From a virus, in the IMG/VR virus record IMGVR_UViG_3300022208_000004, positions 1-54,828 of that record: a DNA stretch of 54,828 nucleotides, one strand, 5' to 3'. Position numbers and translations under genes: made by a program. Below the pieces are notes generated by a model. That model had not been told where the DNA came from. It saw only the letters and a list, made by a program, of their open reading frames with translations, and did not search any database. Shown here one piece after another: positions 15,426-23,527 of the stretch; position 1 is the first letter of the stretch, and the number at the start of each line of letters is the position of its first letter.

Positions 15426-15725
15426 TTATACCTTTGTTATTATTTTTGATTTTGGGAAATAGACTAATGTAATATCGTTATATTTCATATAATAAGATTT
15501 ACCCAAATCTTCATCTTCTTTTCCCCAATCCTTCTTTAACACCTTACTTCCTTTGAGATTTTCACCTACTAATTTTTCAAATTCTTCTGGTGTTAATTTT
15601 TTGTTTAATATCCATCCGCCCCTAACTTTGTTTTCCTTTCCTATACTGTTTAAAAAATTATTAACTTTCTCAAAAGGAAATAATTTTTCGTTTAACACTT
15701 GTTCAAGTAATTCTTTGTAATTCAT
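15426..15725 (-). CDS. Small leader-bearing protein, unknown function
   Basis: 99 residues. Leader MNYKELLEQVLNEK with LNE at 11-13. The remainder is a compact charged alpha/beta protein (VRGGWILNKKLTPEEFEKL; YYMKYNDITLVYFPKSKI). The ribosome site and leader DNA are shared with the gene 1 base downstream, although the mature parts are unrelated. No catalytic motif is visible. Likely another small internal head protein. Confidence 0.65.
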   Translation of the reverse strand: MNYKELLEQVLNEKLFPFEKVNNFLNSIGKENKVRGGWILNKKLTPEEFEKLVGENLKGSKVLKKDWGKEDEDLGKSYYMKYNDITLVYFPKSKIITKV

Positions 15726-15752
15726 ATTATACCTTTTTATTATAGTGTTTGT

Positions 15753-16040
15753 TTATACACCTAACCATTTTTTTATTTTATTAATATCCCAACCCATGAA
15801 AATATCATTAACATCTTTGCTTTTTACTATACGAACAATTTTATCATCTTGCTCTGATAAAGTAGCTATTTTTTCGTTATTCTTAAAAATATAATAACCG
15901 TCTATTGAAGATTTTTTATCCCAATATTTTACGGTTATTCCTTTTATTTTTCCTATTTGGTTTGCTATTTCTTCTGCTCTTTCGGATGCTGAAATTTCTT
16001 TTTCTTCCAATAACTTCTCAAATAGTTCTTTTATTTTCAC
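15753..16040 (-). CDS. Small leader-bearing protein, unknown function
   Basis: 95 residues. Leader MKIKELFEKLLEEKE with LLEE at 10-13. The body contains ASERAEEIANQIGKIKG, VKYWDKKSSIDGYYIF and DINKIKKWLGV. Strand-rich centre with a C-terminal helix and no known motif. It is separated by 27 bases from the next gene and lies 2 bases after the preceding one. Probable head-packaged small protein. Confidence 0.63.
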   Translation of the reverse strand: MKIKELFEKLLEEKEISASERAEEIANQIGKIKGITVKYWDKKSSIDGYYIFKNNEKIATLSEQDDKIVRIVKSKDVNDIFMGWDINKIKKWLGV

Positions 16041-16041
16041 C

Positions 16042-16437
16042 TTAGACCTCTAATACGGGGTTTGTTGTTTTAAAATTCTTTTTCCTTATAGTGGTTTTTC
16101 CTATCAATTCCAATAAACCAGTTTTAAAGTTGATATGTAAGGCGAACGGAACATTTATATCCGTATGTAAATCCTTCAATACCGCCTCTGAATCAGGATT
16201 CATTTTGACTATCTTACTACCATATTTAGAATATTCTTTACGAAATAATTGTTCTAATTCTGATATTGTTATTTGTTTAATGTTGCGTTCATCATTAACT
16301 CTATCTAAAAAATGCTTAGTGAATTCTATATCTATGGATAAGGAAGAAAATAATTTATCCAGAACATCCTCTAGTTTATCCAATTCCTGTTTAGTAACCT
16401 TATGCTCCTTTAGGATAAAATCTTTAAATGTAATCAT
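16042..16437 (-). CDS. Leader-bearing protein, possible RNase-toxin-like fold
   Basis: 131 residues. Leader MITFKDFILKE with ILKE at 8-11. The body has TKHFLDRVNDERN (about 40-52), ISELEQLFRKEY, EAVLKDLHTDINVPFALHIN, and a C-terminal GKTTIRKKNFKTTNPVLEV. An HF-x-x-R helix followed by strands and a late TI-KK-F strand recalls small BECR/RelE-type nuclease folds and is common among T4-like phage hypotheticals. The nuclease idea is weak inference. Closely packed with its neighbours on both sides. Confidence 0.6.
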   Translation of the reverse strand: MITFKDFILKEHKVTKQELDKLEDVLDKLFSSLSIDIEFTKHFLDRVNDERNIKQITISELEQLFRKEYSKYGSKIVKMNPDSEAVLKDLHTDINVPFALHINFKTGLLELIGKTTIRKKNFKTTNPVLEV

Positions 16438-16439
16438 AC

Positions 16440-16622
16440 TTATTTCATCATTTCAATTTTGAAATCATGCCCATTAAATGTTACTACAGCAGTCTTATTA
16501 TTTTCAGAATCAATAATTCTGGCATTCAAGTTTCTAATGAATCCTACTAAATCAGGGTCAAGCTTACCCTCAAGTAATTTTCCTTTTCTCATATCTCTAT
16601 AAACTGCCACTAAGTCATTCAT
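16440..16622 (-). CDS. Very small protein, unknown function
   Basis: 60 residues, starting MNDLVAVYRDMRKGKLLEG. The early LLEG might be a degenerate leader end but lacks a Glu at the cut position. The rest, VGFIRNLNARIIDSENN and AVVTFNGHDFKIEMMK, looks like a small beta structure. The ribosome site GGGA is plausible and the gene is tightly placed between neighbours, which supports it being real. Function unknown. Confidence 0.55.
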   Translation of the reverse strand: MNDLVAVYRDMRKGKLLEGKLDPDLVGFIRNLNARIIDSENNKTAVVTFNGHDFKIEMMK

Positions 16623-16632
16623 GGATTATCCC

Positions 16633-17361
16633 TTATTTAATAAATTGTTCTCTACTTCCAATACTATCTATTTGATAATGAAGGTCAAGTTCTAATAAGT
16701 TTGCATCACCAGTGAAAGTATCCCCGACAGCACTAGAATTTCTAAATATTCTCCCGATTAACATTGAAGAAATAGACAATCCAGTTCCTATAATAGTTGG
16801 AAAAGAAGTGACATAATGTTTCTTGGCCGTCCCATCCAAAACTTGAGTTGCAGTAGTAATGGTTGTGTTTGGAAACACCCCATTAATATTTACTATTGAG
16901 TATTCCAGCCCCCATATAACACTGTTTATCTCTGTTGTGCTAGGGAACCAATGGACATGAGGCTCTAAATTTGAACCTACTTTATAATCATGAGGAAGCT
17001 GTGTAGCAAAGTATAATTGTTGTTCATTTGTTGGATTTATTTGTTTTTCAAAGGCATATAACCATATTCCAACAGAAGCCGACCCATTATCCAGAATCTT
17101 TTTAAAGACTGGTGCTTTTCCGTCTGTAGCAAATGACGTTACAGGAATCCTTATATCATCCCAATACGTTGAGTTTCCTTGAAACGAAATCTCACCAGTT
17201 AAAGGGTCAATAGCAAGATAATTAGTTGCGCCACCCATTTTTGAGAAAAGTGTTTTCCAGGATATTTGTTTTGTAGCACCATCCACATCAACTATGACTA
17301 GTTTTATATCACCATTTGATTGTGTGGCTGAAGGCAAGGCACTTATTCTAACATCAGGCAT
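16633..17361 (-). CDS. Virion structural protein with YWDDIR...HVHW pattern
   Basis: 242 residues. The N-terminus VRISALPSATQSNG resembles the attachment peptides of many phage appendage proteins. The body reads STYWDDIRIPVTS, then GIWLYAFEK, FATQLPHDYK and EPHVHWFPS, a combination I recall from structural or fibre-associated proteins of diverse phages, with a beta-sandwich character. No leader of the packaged type. It lies just after gp15, with a TATAAATA box 53 bases upstream of the ATG. Likely a tail-tip, collar or decoration protein. Confidence 0.65.
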   Translation of the reverse strand: MPDVRISALPSATQSNGDIKLVIVDVDGATKQISWKTLFSKMGGATNYLAIDPLTGEISFQGNSTYWDDIRIPVTSFATDGKAPVFKKILDNGSASVGIWLYAFEKQINPTNEQQLYFATQLPHDYKVGSNLEPHVHWFPSTTEINSVIWGLEYSIVNINGVFPNTTITTATQVLDGTAKKHYVTSFPTIIGTGLSISSMLIGRIFRNSSAVGDTFTGDANLLELDLHYQIDSIGSREQFIK

Positions 17362-17372
17362 TTAAATTCCCC

Positions 17373-18269
17373 TTATTGAATTTGTTCAAGTAAAATTCTT
17401 TTATTATCTTCAGTATTTATATATAAGCCACCTTCTGACATAATACCAAAGAATTGATCGTAAATAATACTAGTAGTAGGTTCATTTATTCTATTGGTTA
17501 TATCCGTCACTGGTGTTAGATTGTCTGGTCTTAATTCATAGGAAAGAAACTTATTATAGTCTTCTGAACCAGTTTTACCAATAAAATAATCTGTAGTTAT
17601 TTCTTTAACAAAACCAAGAGGCTGGTATTTGACATAATAGTAATTAAGTTTAGCCTGTATCGTAATAATAGATATGAATACTCTATCATCATCAAATCCA
17701 AATTCTTCATTTGTATCTGGTGTAACAGAAGATATACTGAATTTTATTGATTCTGGTTCAAAGCCATCTATCACATTTAGATTCAATGCCAGCGTAGGAT
17801 TGAAATAAGGTAATATTTGCTCAATAATCTGAAAATTATCGTCTATTGTTTTTGACATAATGGAAAGTTCTATATCCAGATTCCAGGGAACACCAGTTGG
17901 AATGTTCCCTACTGTTTTAGTGGAAGCATCATAATTACCTGATATTTTTTGTGTCTTATTCATAGCACGTTCAGTAGAAAAAGACATTCCAACAATATTA
18001 ATAGCCATTCTAGGTAAGATATTGTTAATATAAACTTTATTTGTTTCAGGTGAGTTTGGATTTATAAAAGTAGCCTGTTTTACGATGTTCCAGAAAGATT
18101 CTTGTGTGGCATAATTAATGGGAACATTTATGTATTTGTTAGGAACCCCAACATTGTCATATTTTTCAACAAATATTCTCGAAGTGAGCCAATCCATAAG
18201 AGAAGTGACTACTTTTCTAGTAATATGTTTGTGTCCAAAATAACTTGTAGGAATTGAGGTTCTAACCAT
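17373..18269 (-). CDS. gp15: Tail terminator / sheath stabiliser (gp15-like)
   Basis: 298 residues (T4 gp15 is 272). Shared features: FGHKHITRKVVTSLMDWLTS at the N-terminus, INVPINYATQESFW (T4 has VPITYASKEHF), NNILPRMAINIVGMSF, and DDNFQIIEQILPYFNPTL (T4 has DDMFQIVEQILPYFQP). It should cap the tube and sheath at the neck. Its stop and the following start are adjacent, and its own start overlaps the J-domain gene stop as TAATG. It is separated from gp14 by more than 7 kb of accessory genes, unlike T4. Confidence 0.9.
   Translation of the reverse strand: MVRTSIPTSYFGHKHITRKVVTSLMDWLTSRIFVEKYDNVGVPNKYINVPINYATQESFWNIVKQATFINPNSPETNKVYINNILPRMAINIVGMSFSTERAMNKTQKISGNYDASTKTVGNIPTGVPWNLDIELSIMSKTIDDNFQIIEQILPYFNPTLALNLNVIDGFEPESIKFSISSVTPDTNEEFGFDDDRVFISIITIQAKLNYYYVKYQPLGFVKEITTDYFIGKTGSEDYNKFLSYELRPDNLTPVTDITNRINEPTTSIIYDQFFGIMSEGGLYINTEDNKRILLEQIQ
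17414..17421 (-). promoter_or_regulatory. TATAAATA late promoter box in the 3' end of gp15
   Basis: Exact consensus on the minus strand, 53 bases before the start of the 242-residue structural gene. Plausible late promoter, though an AT-rich genome yields chance matches. Confidence 0.5.
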
Positions 18270-19339
18270 TATATTTTTCCAATCTTTGCTAGTCTCTTAT
18301 CTCTTTCTATTTTATACTTTTCTAATTCTTTAGTAATAACTGAATTCATAGCTTCTACACCCTTAGCGGCTCTCATTCTTTTAACAATATCTATCCACAT
18401 ATTCATTGTTTCTTCTGTTTCCTCTACACTGACAACATAACCCATTTTTACTCTGGAACCAGCTTTGTAGATTCCATTTACCATCCAGGCAGAATAATCT
18501 TTACCCATAGACATTCTATAGATGTATAATTTTAATTTTTTACCGTCTTCTTCTCCCAAATCAATCCAGGAACCTTCCCTATCAAAAGTAACATCACCCA
18601 ATTTTCTAAGGAAACCACTTTCAAAATCACGTCTTTTAAATTTTCTTTCTTTCTTACCCTCAAACACTTTTTTCAACACCTTTGAGGGGAATATATTTTC
18701 AGGGTCAGAAACTTCCGTTGTGCTTCCTTTCCAATCCCAGGTTCTTTGTTTCATTTTTTGCTTTCTATTGTCATGGTAAAGATAATTATCAATAGTTATT
18801 TTCCACTGTAAACCAGAGTCACCACCACCCAACATTTTATTCATCTGATTTCCTTCTGCGCTAAAATAAATCTGGTAGTAGAAAATAGTTTCCCTATTTG
18901 TAGTAGCCCATTCATGTATTTGTTGGACATAGGCACCAGTCCAATAACTATCCGCAATCTTTTCCTTAACTGTATGCTTTAGTAACCCTGGAAAAAACTT
19001 AGAGAAATGCTTTGAAAATCTCTCAACTGAAAAATCTTTGTTCAAGGCATTTTTTATAACTGCCAATTCCATCTTAGCCTTGGCTAGTTTCATATCATCA
19101 TCCCGTTTTCTTTCATCTGGTGATAGGATGTGTTTAGTACCAATTTTCTTCAATAGGCTGTAAGCAGCATTGACCTTTTGCATCATATCAGTAGAACCAC
19201 CCAAGTCTGGATGGTGTTTCTTAGAAGCCATTTTCCAGGCAGTAGTCAAGTCTATTGTAGAGTCTTTTATATCTAAGATTTTAACAGCTTCATCGTAGGT
19301 CATGGCTGTTTCTTTTAGGAACTGTTTAAAAGTTTTCAT
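18269..19339 (-). CDS. Leader-bearing J-domain protein
   Basis: 356 residues. Leader MKTFKQFLKETAM (LKE at 8-10) is nearly the T4 internal-protein leader. It is followed directly by a J-domain: YDEAVKILDIKD, then LTTAWKMASKKHHPDLGGS with HPD at 43-45, and QKVNAAYSLLKKIG. J-domains recruit and stimulate Hsp70/DnaK. The remaining 280 residues are a Trp- and Lys-rich region (TWDWKGSTTEV, SWIDLGEEDGKKLKLYIYRM, YVVSVEETEETMNMWIDIVK) with no recognised domain. Ribosome site GAGGA is well placed. If packaged and injected, it could redirect host DnaK; alternatively it could be a virion-assembly cochaperone. Confidence 0.8.
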   Translation of the reverse strand: MKTFKQFLKETAMTYDEAVKILDIKDSTIDLTTAWKMASKKHHPDLGGSTDMMQKVNAAYSLLKKIGTKHILSPDERKRDDDMKLAKAKMELAVIKNALNKDFSVERFSKHFSKFFPGLLKHTVKEKIADSYWTGAYVQQIHEWATTNRETIFYYQIYFSAEGNQMNKMLGGGDSGLQWKITIDNYLYHDNRKQKMKQRTWDWKGSTTEVSDPENIFPSKVLKKVFEGKKERKFKRRDFESGFLRKLGDVTFDREGSWIDLGEEDGKKLKLYIYRMSMGKDYSAWMVNGIYKAGSRVKMGYVVSVEETEETMNMWIDIVKRMRAAKGVEAMNSVITKELEKYKIERDKRLAKIGKI

Positions 19340-19678
19340 TTATTCCTCTGAATATGTGTCTTCATGATTAAATTCCCAAACAATAACACCACCTTTTTGT
19401 GTTTTTGTCCAGCCCGATTTTTTAGTTCTTTCGAAAGTATTCAATTGCTTGGCCACGTCTTGATCTGTAAAAGGAACAGGATTTGGTTCATAGTAGGTTT
19501 CCAGTTCTTTCACTATCTCTGAAAAACTCATAGGTCTATCGGCATACATTACTATATCTCTTAATACCTGTGACAATAAGAAATGATAGCCGCCACCTAT
19601 CTTAAATTTTGGTTTGATTTTTTTGACTGTATTTTTTTCTTCCAATAGTGATTGGAAAAGTAATTCTATTTTTCCCAT
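19340..19678 (-). CDS. Leader-bearing small protein, possible winged helix
   Basis: 112 residues. N-terminus MGKIELLFQSLLEEKN with LLEE at 11-14, then a basic linker (KKIKPKFKIGGGY). The body reads FLLSQVLRDIVMYADRPMSF, then SEIVKELETYYEPNP, DQDVAKQLNTFERTKKSGW and GGVIVWEF. Helix-helix-helix followed by a short strand pair fits a winged helix-turn-helix, so DNA binding is possible. It runs straight into the J-domain gene. Likely head-packaged; a regulator role is speculative. Confidence 0.55.
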   Translation of the reverse strand: MGKIELLFQSLLEEKNTVKKIKPKFKIGGGYHFLLSQVLRDIVMYADRPMSFSEIVKELETYYEPNPVPFTDQDVAKQLNTFERTKKSGWTKTQKGGVIVWEFNHEDTYSEE

Positions 19679-19680
19679 GA

Positions 19681-20034
19681 TTATACCTTATTTACCCAAG
19701 TTATTCTTTTTTCTAGCAATTGAAGGTGATTACTATAAACGGTTTCCTTAAATCCACTAGGTTTTGTTACTTCTATCTCTACCTTAATATCCCCTTCCAG
19801 GGGTAGGGTTTCATTGGCCAGGATATGAATAATAAAGCTTCCTGTTACTGCGTTACTCACTTCTATTTGCGTAGAGTCCCCACCAGTAACGGCATTATTA
19901 GCTTTCTTAATTGAATTAACAGGAGTCTGGTTGTCCCAAATCTCTGCACGGATTTGATAGCCTGTTATATCCAATCCAAGGTCAATGTTAATATCCATTG
20001 AATCGGATTTAAATCTTTTTAATAATTGTGTCAT
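19681..20034 (-). CDS. Small virion-associated beta protein
   Basis: 117 residues with repeated strand patterns: INIDLGLDITGYQIRAEIWD, then STQIEVSNAVTGSFIIHILA, LPLEGDIKVEIEVTKPSG and YSNHLQLLEKRITWV. This resembles the Ig-like small beta proteins near phage baseplate or fibre genes (BppU N-terminal type), a loose comparison. Its start overlaps the stop of the repeat-rich gene upstream, and an AATAAATA box lies 29 bases upstream. Confidence 0.5.
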   Translation of the reverse strand: MTQLLKRFKSDSMDINIDLGLDITGYQIRAEIWDNQTPVNSIKKANNAVTGGDSTQIEVSNAVTGSFIIHILANETLPLEGDIKVEIEVTKPSGFKETVYSNHLQLLEKRITWVNKV

Positions 20035-21233
20035 TGAATATCTAAGCTTAAAGGTTTTATTGTATTTATTATATTGATATTAGGTTTCTCTACTATTCCA
20101 CTATTTGTTTCTATTCTTATTTTATCTTTATTGACAAGTGTAGGAATAGAAGCACCTTCTATTTTATCTAAGTGCTGAAAACCAATAGGAGAAAAAAGAA
20201 TAGCATTTCCTATGGTTTGTTGTTCAGAAATACCATTAATTATTCTTATTCTATTGAATGACAAATTATTAGCATCTGAACCAAATTGAGCCAATCCTAA
20301 AAATCCTTTTGTAAGCGATATATTGGTTTCGGAATTGGATTCTGTTACGGCTATTCCTGACATACCTTTTCTTATTGAAACGTCAGCGGTTAATGAGGCC
20401 GATGTAGTAGCATAAGAATTAAAGGCTTTAATGTTTCCAATGGATGCATTATTGGAAGCTAGGGTTGTCACACTTCCATAAAAATTTCTAATCCTAGAGA
20501 ATATATTTTCAGAAGATGATATGGAAGAAATAATACCACTTATATTTGTTGCAGCTTTTCTTACAATAAAATCGGATGTGGTAGAAGCTATAGCAGATAG
20601 TTGACCTGCTATGATTCTTTTCAATGATAAAACAGAAACGCTAGAAGTAATGGCTAATACTTGACTTCCGAATAATCTTTTTATTTCCAGAACAGAAACA
20701 CTAGAAGATACAGCGTTGAGTTGTCCTATTAAATTTTTTATCTTTGATAGAACTGAAACGCTAGAAGATACTGCGTTAAACTGACCTGCTATGATTCTTT
20801 TTAGTGATAGAACTGAAACACTAGAAGTCGTAGCAGAAGCAAGTCCAATTAATAGAGTTTTTCCATTCTCTACGGTTAAGTCTGAAGCACTAGAAGCCGT
20901 AGCAGATAGTTGACCTGATAAATATCCTATTCTTGTTAAGACAGCAGTATTTGAAGTTGTAGCAGATAATTGACCTAATATACTTCTCTTACCCGTTAGA
21001 ACAGAAGCACTAGAAGATGTAGCAGTAGTAACCCCTACTATTGGTCTTTTTCTTGAAAGTGAAGCCGAATTGCTTGAAGTAGCAGTTAAGGTTCCTGTAA
21101 TTGATTTTCTGATTTCAAGACTTGCCGAATTGCTTGAAACAGCATCAGCAGTACCAGTGAATGATACTAGACCAGGAATTACTTCGGTTGAAGAAAATGG
21201 GGCAGAACCGAATGGAATGGAACCAAAACTCAT
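20031..21233 (-). CDS. Repeat-rich virion protein (about 13 short Ser/Ala repeats)
   Basis: 400 residues. Most of the protein is a tandem repeat of 22-26 residues with the form ATSSSASVLSLKRIIAGQLS, repeated about 13 times between residues 15 and 300 with variable KR-hydrophobic-G linkers. The N-terminus (SFGSIPFGSAPFSST) is like short peptides on phage structural proteins. The last 100 residues are non-repetitive. Such low-complexity beta repeats suggest an extended fibre or decoration. It overlaps the next gene by 4 bases and follows the 374-residue appendage gene. No enzymatic motif. Confidence 0.6.
   Translation of the reverse strand: MSFGSIPFGSAPFSSTEVIPGLVSFTGTADAVSSNSASLEIRKSITGTLTATSSNSASLSRKRPIVGVTTATSSSASVLTGKRSILGQLSATTSNTAVLTRIGYLSGQLSATASSASDLTVENGKTLLIGLASATTSSVSVLSLKRIIAGQFNAVSSSVSVLSKIKNLIGQLNAVSSSVSVLEIKRLFGSQVLAITSSVSVLSLKRIIAGQLSAIASTTSDFIVRKAATNISGIISSISSSENIFSRIRNFYGSVTTLASNNASIGNIKAFNSYATTSASLTADVSIRKGMSGIAVTESNSETNISLTKGFLGLAQFGSDANNLSFNRIRIINGISEQQTIGNAILFSPIGFQHLDKIEGASIPTLVNKDKIRIETNSGIVEKPNINIINTIKPLSLDIQ
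20063..20070 (-). promoter_or_regulatory. Late-type box (AATAAATA)
   Basis: AATAAATA on the minus strand 29 bases before the ATG of the 117-residue beta protein. It fits the relaxed NATAAATA form; moderate support only. Confidence 0.35.
20560..21190 (-). repeat. Tandem protein-coding repeats, about 60-80 bp period
   Basis: The minus strand repeats a unit containing AGTGTTTC(A/T)GTTCT and AGCAGATAGTTGACC-like segments (seen on the plus strand as ctagaag, gtagcagatagttgacc and gaacagaaac). These encode the ATSSSVSVLSLKR units. Copies are unequal in length and divergent, as expected from slippage or unequal recombination. Confidence 0.8.
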
Positions 21234-21241
21234 GTCCCCTC

Positions 21242-22366
21242 TTATGTATCAGATTCTATGTATATTCTATTTAATGCAATTGCAACAGCGGAAGCAGCGT
21301 TTGTTCTACATTCAACATGGGGATACAAAAACGCGGTATTTACAGGAATATTTGTTGAATTTGCAACGTTATCACTTAAAACCGTGCCGTCATTGATTCT
21401 TACAATACGGCTTGTAATTGATGTTCCGTTTGGTGGACAAAAAAACATAACATCAAAAATATCATTTGCAGCAACCGCAATTCCAGTAGCAACACGGTTT
21501 GTTGTAGCACCATCACGATAGGCAATAAACCAGTTTGTATCTGCTTGGTCCTTTACTAATGCCACGGTATTATTTTGTGCGCTTGGTTCACCAGCCAATA
21601 ATGCGTTTGATGCGGAAAGACCACACCATATTTGCATAGAGGCTTGTAATGTAACAACGCCAAATCTTGCAAAAAAGAAAAATCCGCCTTGACCAGCGGC
21701 GTTTCCAGTCCAACATATAGTTGCCGCGCTTCTTACACCAGAAGCGTTTCCCGCAGTTGCCGTTGTTGTATATACTGCACGTTTCATTTGATTCATTAAT
21801 GAACCAGTCGCAAGTGCTGGATGTGATTGTGTTACCGCAACAGTCCAGGATGTTGAAAAGTTAATTGCAGCGGTAGTACCAGTTCCAGGCAACCACATTG
21901 TAACACTATTTCCAAATAAAGCGGGTTGCAAACTTGTATCCAATCCAGAAGGTCCAATCATTTCTGGAAACATTCTTCCAGAACGATTTCTTGCATACAT
22001 TTTAAGTCTGTTTGCAGTAGGCGCGGTTGGAACTAAACTGTGATGATATTGTAATAAGGAAGTATCGTGTCTTGCATTTGGTGAACAAAAAACATTCTTA
22101 GAACCCGCCCCCCAATTTACAGCCGCCCCAGCATTAGATGAAGTTATTATTTCATCCCGTGAAAGTGTATTTGGCGTACCAGATGTTACTGTACCTATTC
22201 CAACTTCCCAAGAATTTCCATCCTCAACAACATAAGTGCAAGTATTTGTTGTACCTACACCAGCAACAAATGTGTGAAAACCAGTAACGGCACCATTCAA
22301 TGAATAGGTTCCTGTTCCAGTCGTTGTGGTTGTTTCTTTTATTCTATCAGCATTATTTAACGCCAT
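21242..22366 (-). CDS. Virion appendage / fibre-type protein
   Basis: 374 residues. The N-terminus MALNNADRIKETTTTTGTGT, followed by SLNGAVTGFHTFVAGVG, EDGNSWEVGIGTVTSG, TLSRDEIITSSN and GSKNVFC, is a very common phage structural-protein start. The C-terminal half is a jelly-roll-like Ala/Thr-rich domain (GGFFFFARFGVVTLQASMQI; NWFIAYRDGATTNRVATGIA), probably receptor or glycan binding. The gene and the next are visibly more GC-rich than their neighbours. Likely a fibre or tail-tip attachment protein. Confidence 0.7.
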   Translation of the reverse strand: MALNNADRIKETTTTTGTGTYSLNGAVTGFHTFVAGVGTTNTCTYVVEDGNSWEVGIGTVTSGTPNTLSRDEIITSSNAGAAVNWGAGSKNVFCSPNARHDTSLLQYHHSLVPTAPTANRLKMYARNRSGRMFPEMIGPSGLDTSLQPALFGNSVTMWLPGTGTTAAINFSTSWTVAVTQSHPALATGSLMNQMKRAVYTTTATAGNASGVRSAATICWTGNAAGQGGFFFFARFGVVTLQASMQIWCGLSASNALLAGEPSAQNNTVALVKDQADTNWFIAYRDGATTNRVATGIAVAANDIFDVMFFCPPNGTSITSRIVRINDGTVLSDNVANSTNIPVNTAFLYPHVECRTNAASAVAIALNRIYIESDT

Positions 22367-22377
22367 TTATTATCCAA

Positions 22378-22791
22378 TTACGTTAATGTAATGTCAAGAG
22401 AACCAATAGCAAATTCAGCAGTATCACCGTTTAGAATTGGTTTAGCAACAGATAAGGCTCCGAATGCCAACATGTTTCCTACTGTAGCAGCATCATAAAG
22501 AACGAAATAGGTTAGGTTGGCACCAGCAACCCAATCAGCCGTAGCAGTAGGAAATGTAATCGCAGTAGCATTATCCTTAACTGATGGATTAGCACTTGTA
22601 GCAGCATTCCATGTAGCAGCGGATGTTGATACTCTAGCATATGAACCACCAGAAGGTTCTGTCACACCTGTTCCTGCGTCAGAAGGCGTAGTAGAACTAA
22701 GCGCAACATACACGTTTGTTGGTGGAGTGTATGCAACATCATTAAATATATGGTCAAGAAGCTTTGCAGCCAAAAAGTTAGAAAAACTCAT
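22378..22791 (-). CDS. Small fibre-type virion protein
   Basis: 137 residues. MSFSNFLAAKLLDHIFNDVA is followed by YTPPTNVYVALSSTTPSDAG, EPSGGSYARVSTSAATWNAA, AITFPTATADW and ILNGDTAEFAIGSLDITLT. This is a widespread phage structural family that often sits beside MALNNADR-type appendage genes, as here. Beta-rich, no catalytic motif. Probably a fibre tip or connector protein. Coding GC is slightly higher than flanking accessory genes, and it is paired with the next gene downstream (11-base gap). Confidence 0.7.
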   Translation of the reverse strand: MSFSNFLAAKLLDHIFNDVAYTPPTNVYVALSSTTPSDAGTGVTEPSGGSYARVSTSAATWNAATSANPSVKDNATAITFPTATADWVAGANLTYFVLYDAATVGNMLAFGALSVAKPILNGDTAEFAIGSLDITLT

Positions 22792-22809
22792 TTTTTATTC
22801 TCCTTAGAA

Positions 22810-23151
22810 TTATTTAAGATAAGCTGGACCAATATAGGTCACGCTCTTAAATGGATTTTGATCGTAAATATTTCCTCTGGCGTGTTTAGCTGGAACCTTC
22901 CAACTAGCAGCCTTGAGAATATCACCATTGGATTTGTCAATAAATCCCCATACTCTAGTTGATGGACCAGTAGTAGCAATTATCTTGACATATTTTTTCA
23001 TATCACCCGTTGTTATTGCTGTCTTTTGCCAATCATTAGTATAGTCCTTTTCTTCTTTGTGTATCAAGGCTTCAATACCTTTTATGAAAGAATTCAAGGC
23101 TTTCTGAAAATCAGCATCTATATTTTCTAGCAATAGTTTTTTATAGTTCAT
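22810..23151 (-). CDS. Leader-bearing small protein with KAASWKVPAKHARG motif
   Basis: 113 residues. Leader MNYKKLLLENIDAD (LLLE at 6-9). The C-terminal half reads YVKIIATTGPSTRVWGFIDK, then GDILKAASWKVPAKHARGNI and SVTYIGPAYLK. This segment recurs in many phages, often annotated hypothetical, as a small beta domain with a WKxPAKHxRG loop. The first part after the leader is helical and charged. Likely a head-packaged version of that family; biochemical role unknown. Confidence 0.7.
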   Translation of the reverse strand: MNYKKLLLENIDADFQKALNSFIKGIEALIHKEEKDYTNDWQKTAITTGDMKKYVKIIATTGPSTRVWGFIDKSNGDILKAASWKVPAKHARGNIYDQNPFKSVTYIGPAYLK

Positions 23152-23161
23152 GCTTCCTCAA

Positions 23162-23527
23162 TTATTTAAGATTATCATATTCGCCGTTTTTGATTCTTTC
23201 TTCTACATCAACAGCCAACTCTTTTGATACAGCGTCCCTAACTTTTCCAGGAAATAATTCCTTGGCATATTCTACGTTTTTATACATCTCTTTGGCGTAT
23301 TCCTTGGCACCATTATCAACAAGATTTCTCATTCCCTTAATAGCAGCCTGTTTATCAAAACTACCATTTTCAATTTTCTTCTTATAGTTTTTCACGATAG
23401 GAATATATTGTTGTTTGTATAGATTTGAATTATTATCAATATACAGTCTCAATTCATTTTCAGGGTCGTCCAACTTTTCAACACCCTCTGAAAGCAATCC
23501 TAATAATATGTTTCTGAAATTACTCAT
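23162..23527 (-). CDS. Leader-bearing helical protein, unknown function
   Basis: 121 residues from the ATG at 23527, chosen because GGAG lies 6 bases upstream; an earlier ATG at 23539 overlaps that site. Leader MSNFRNILLGLLSEG with LLSE at 11-14. The body is helical: DPENELRLYIDNNSNLYKQQ, YIPIVKNYKKKIENGSFDK, and MRNLVDNGAKEYAKEMYKNV. The layout suggests a compact helical bundle with a GAKxY turn seen in other phage hypotheticals. No motif gives a function. Its start overlaps the preceding gene by 8 bases. Confidence 0.6.
   Translation of the reverse strand: MSNFRNILLGLLSEGVEKLDDPENELRLYIDNNSNLYKQQYIPIVKNYKKKIENGSFDKQAAIKGMRNLVDNGAKEYAKEMYKNVEYAKELFPGKVRDAVSKELAVDVEERIKNGEYDNLK

Noticed and set aside
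20560-21190. CRISPR array
   Set aside because: The repeats are divergent, of unequal length and in frame within a long protein; there are no identical repeats with unrelated spacers.
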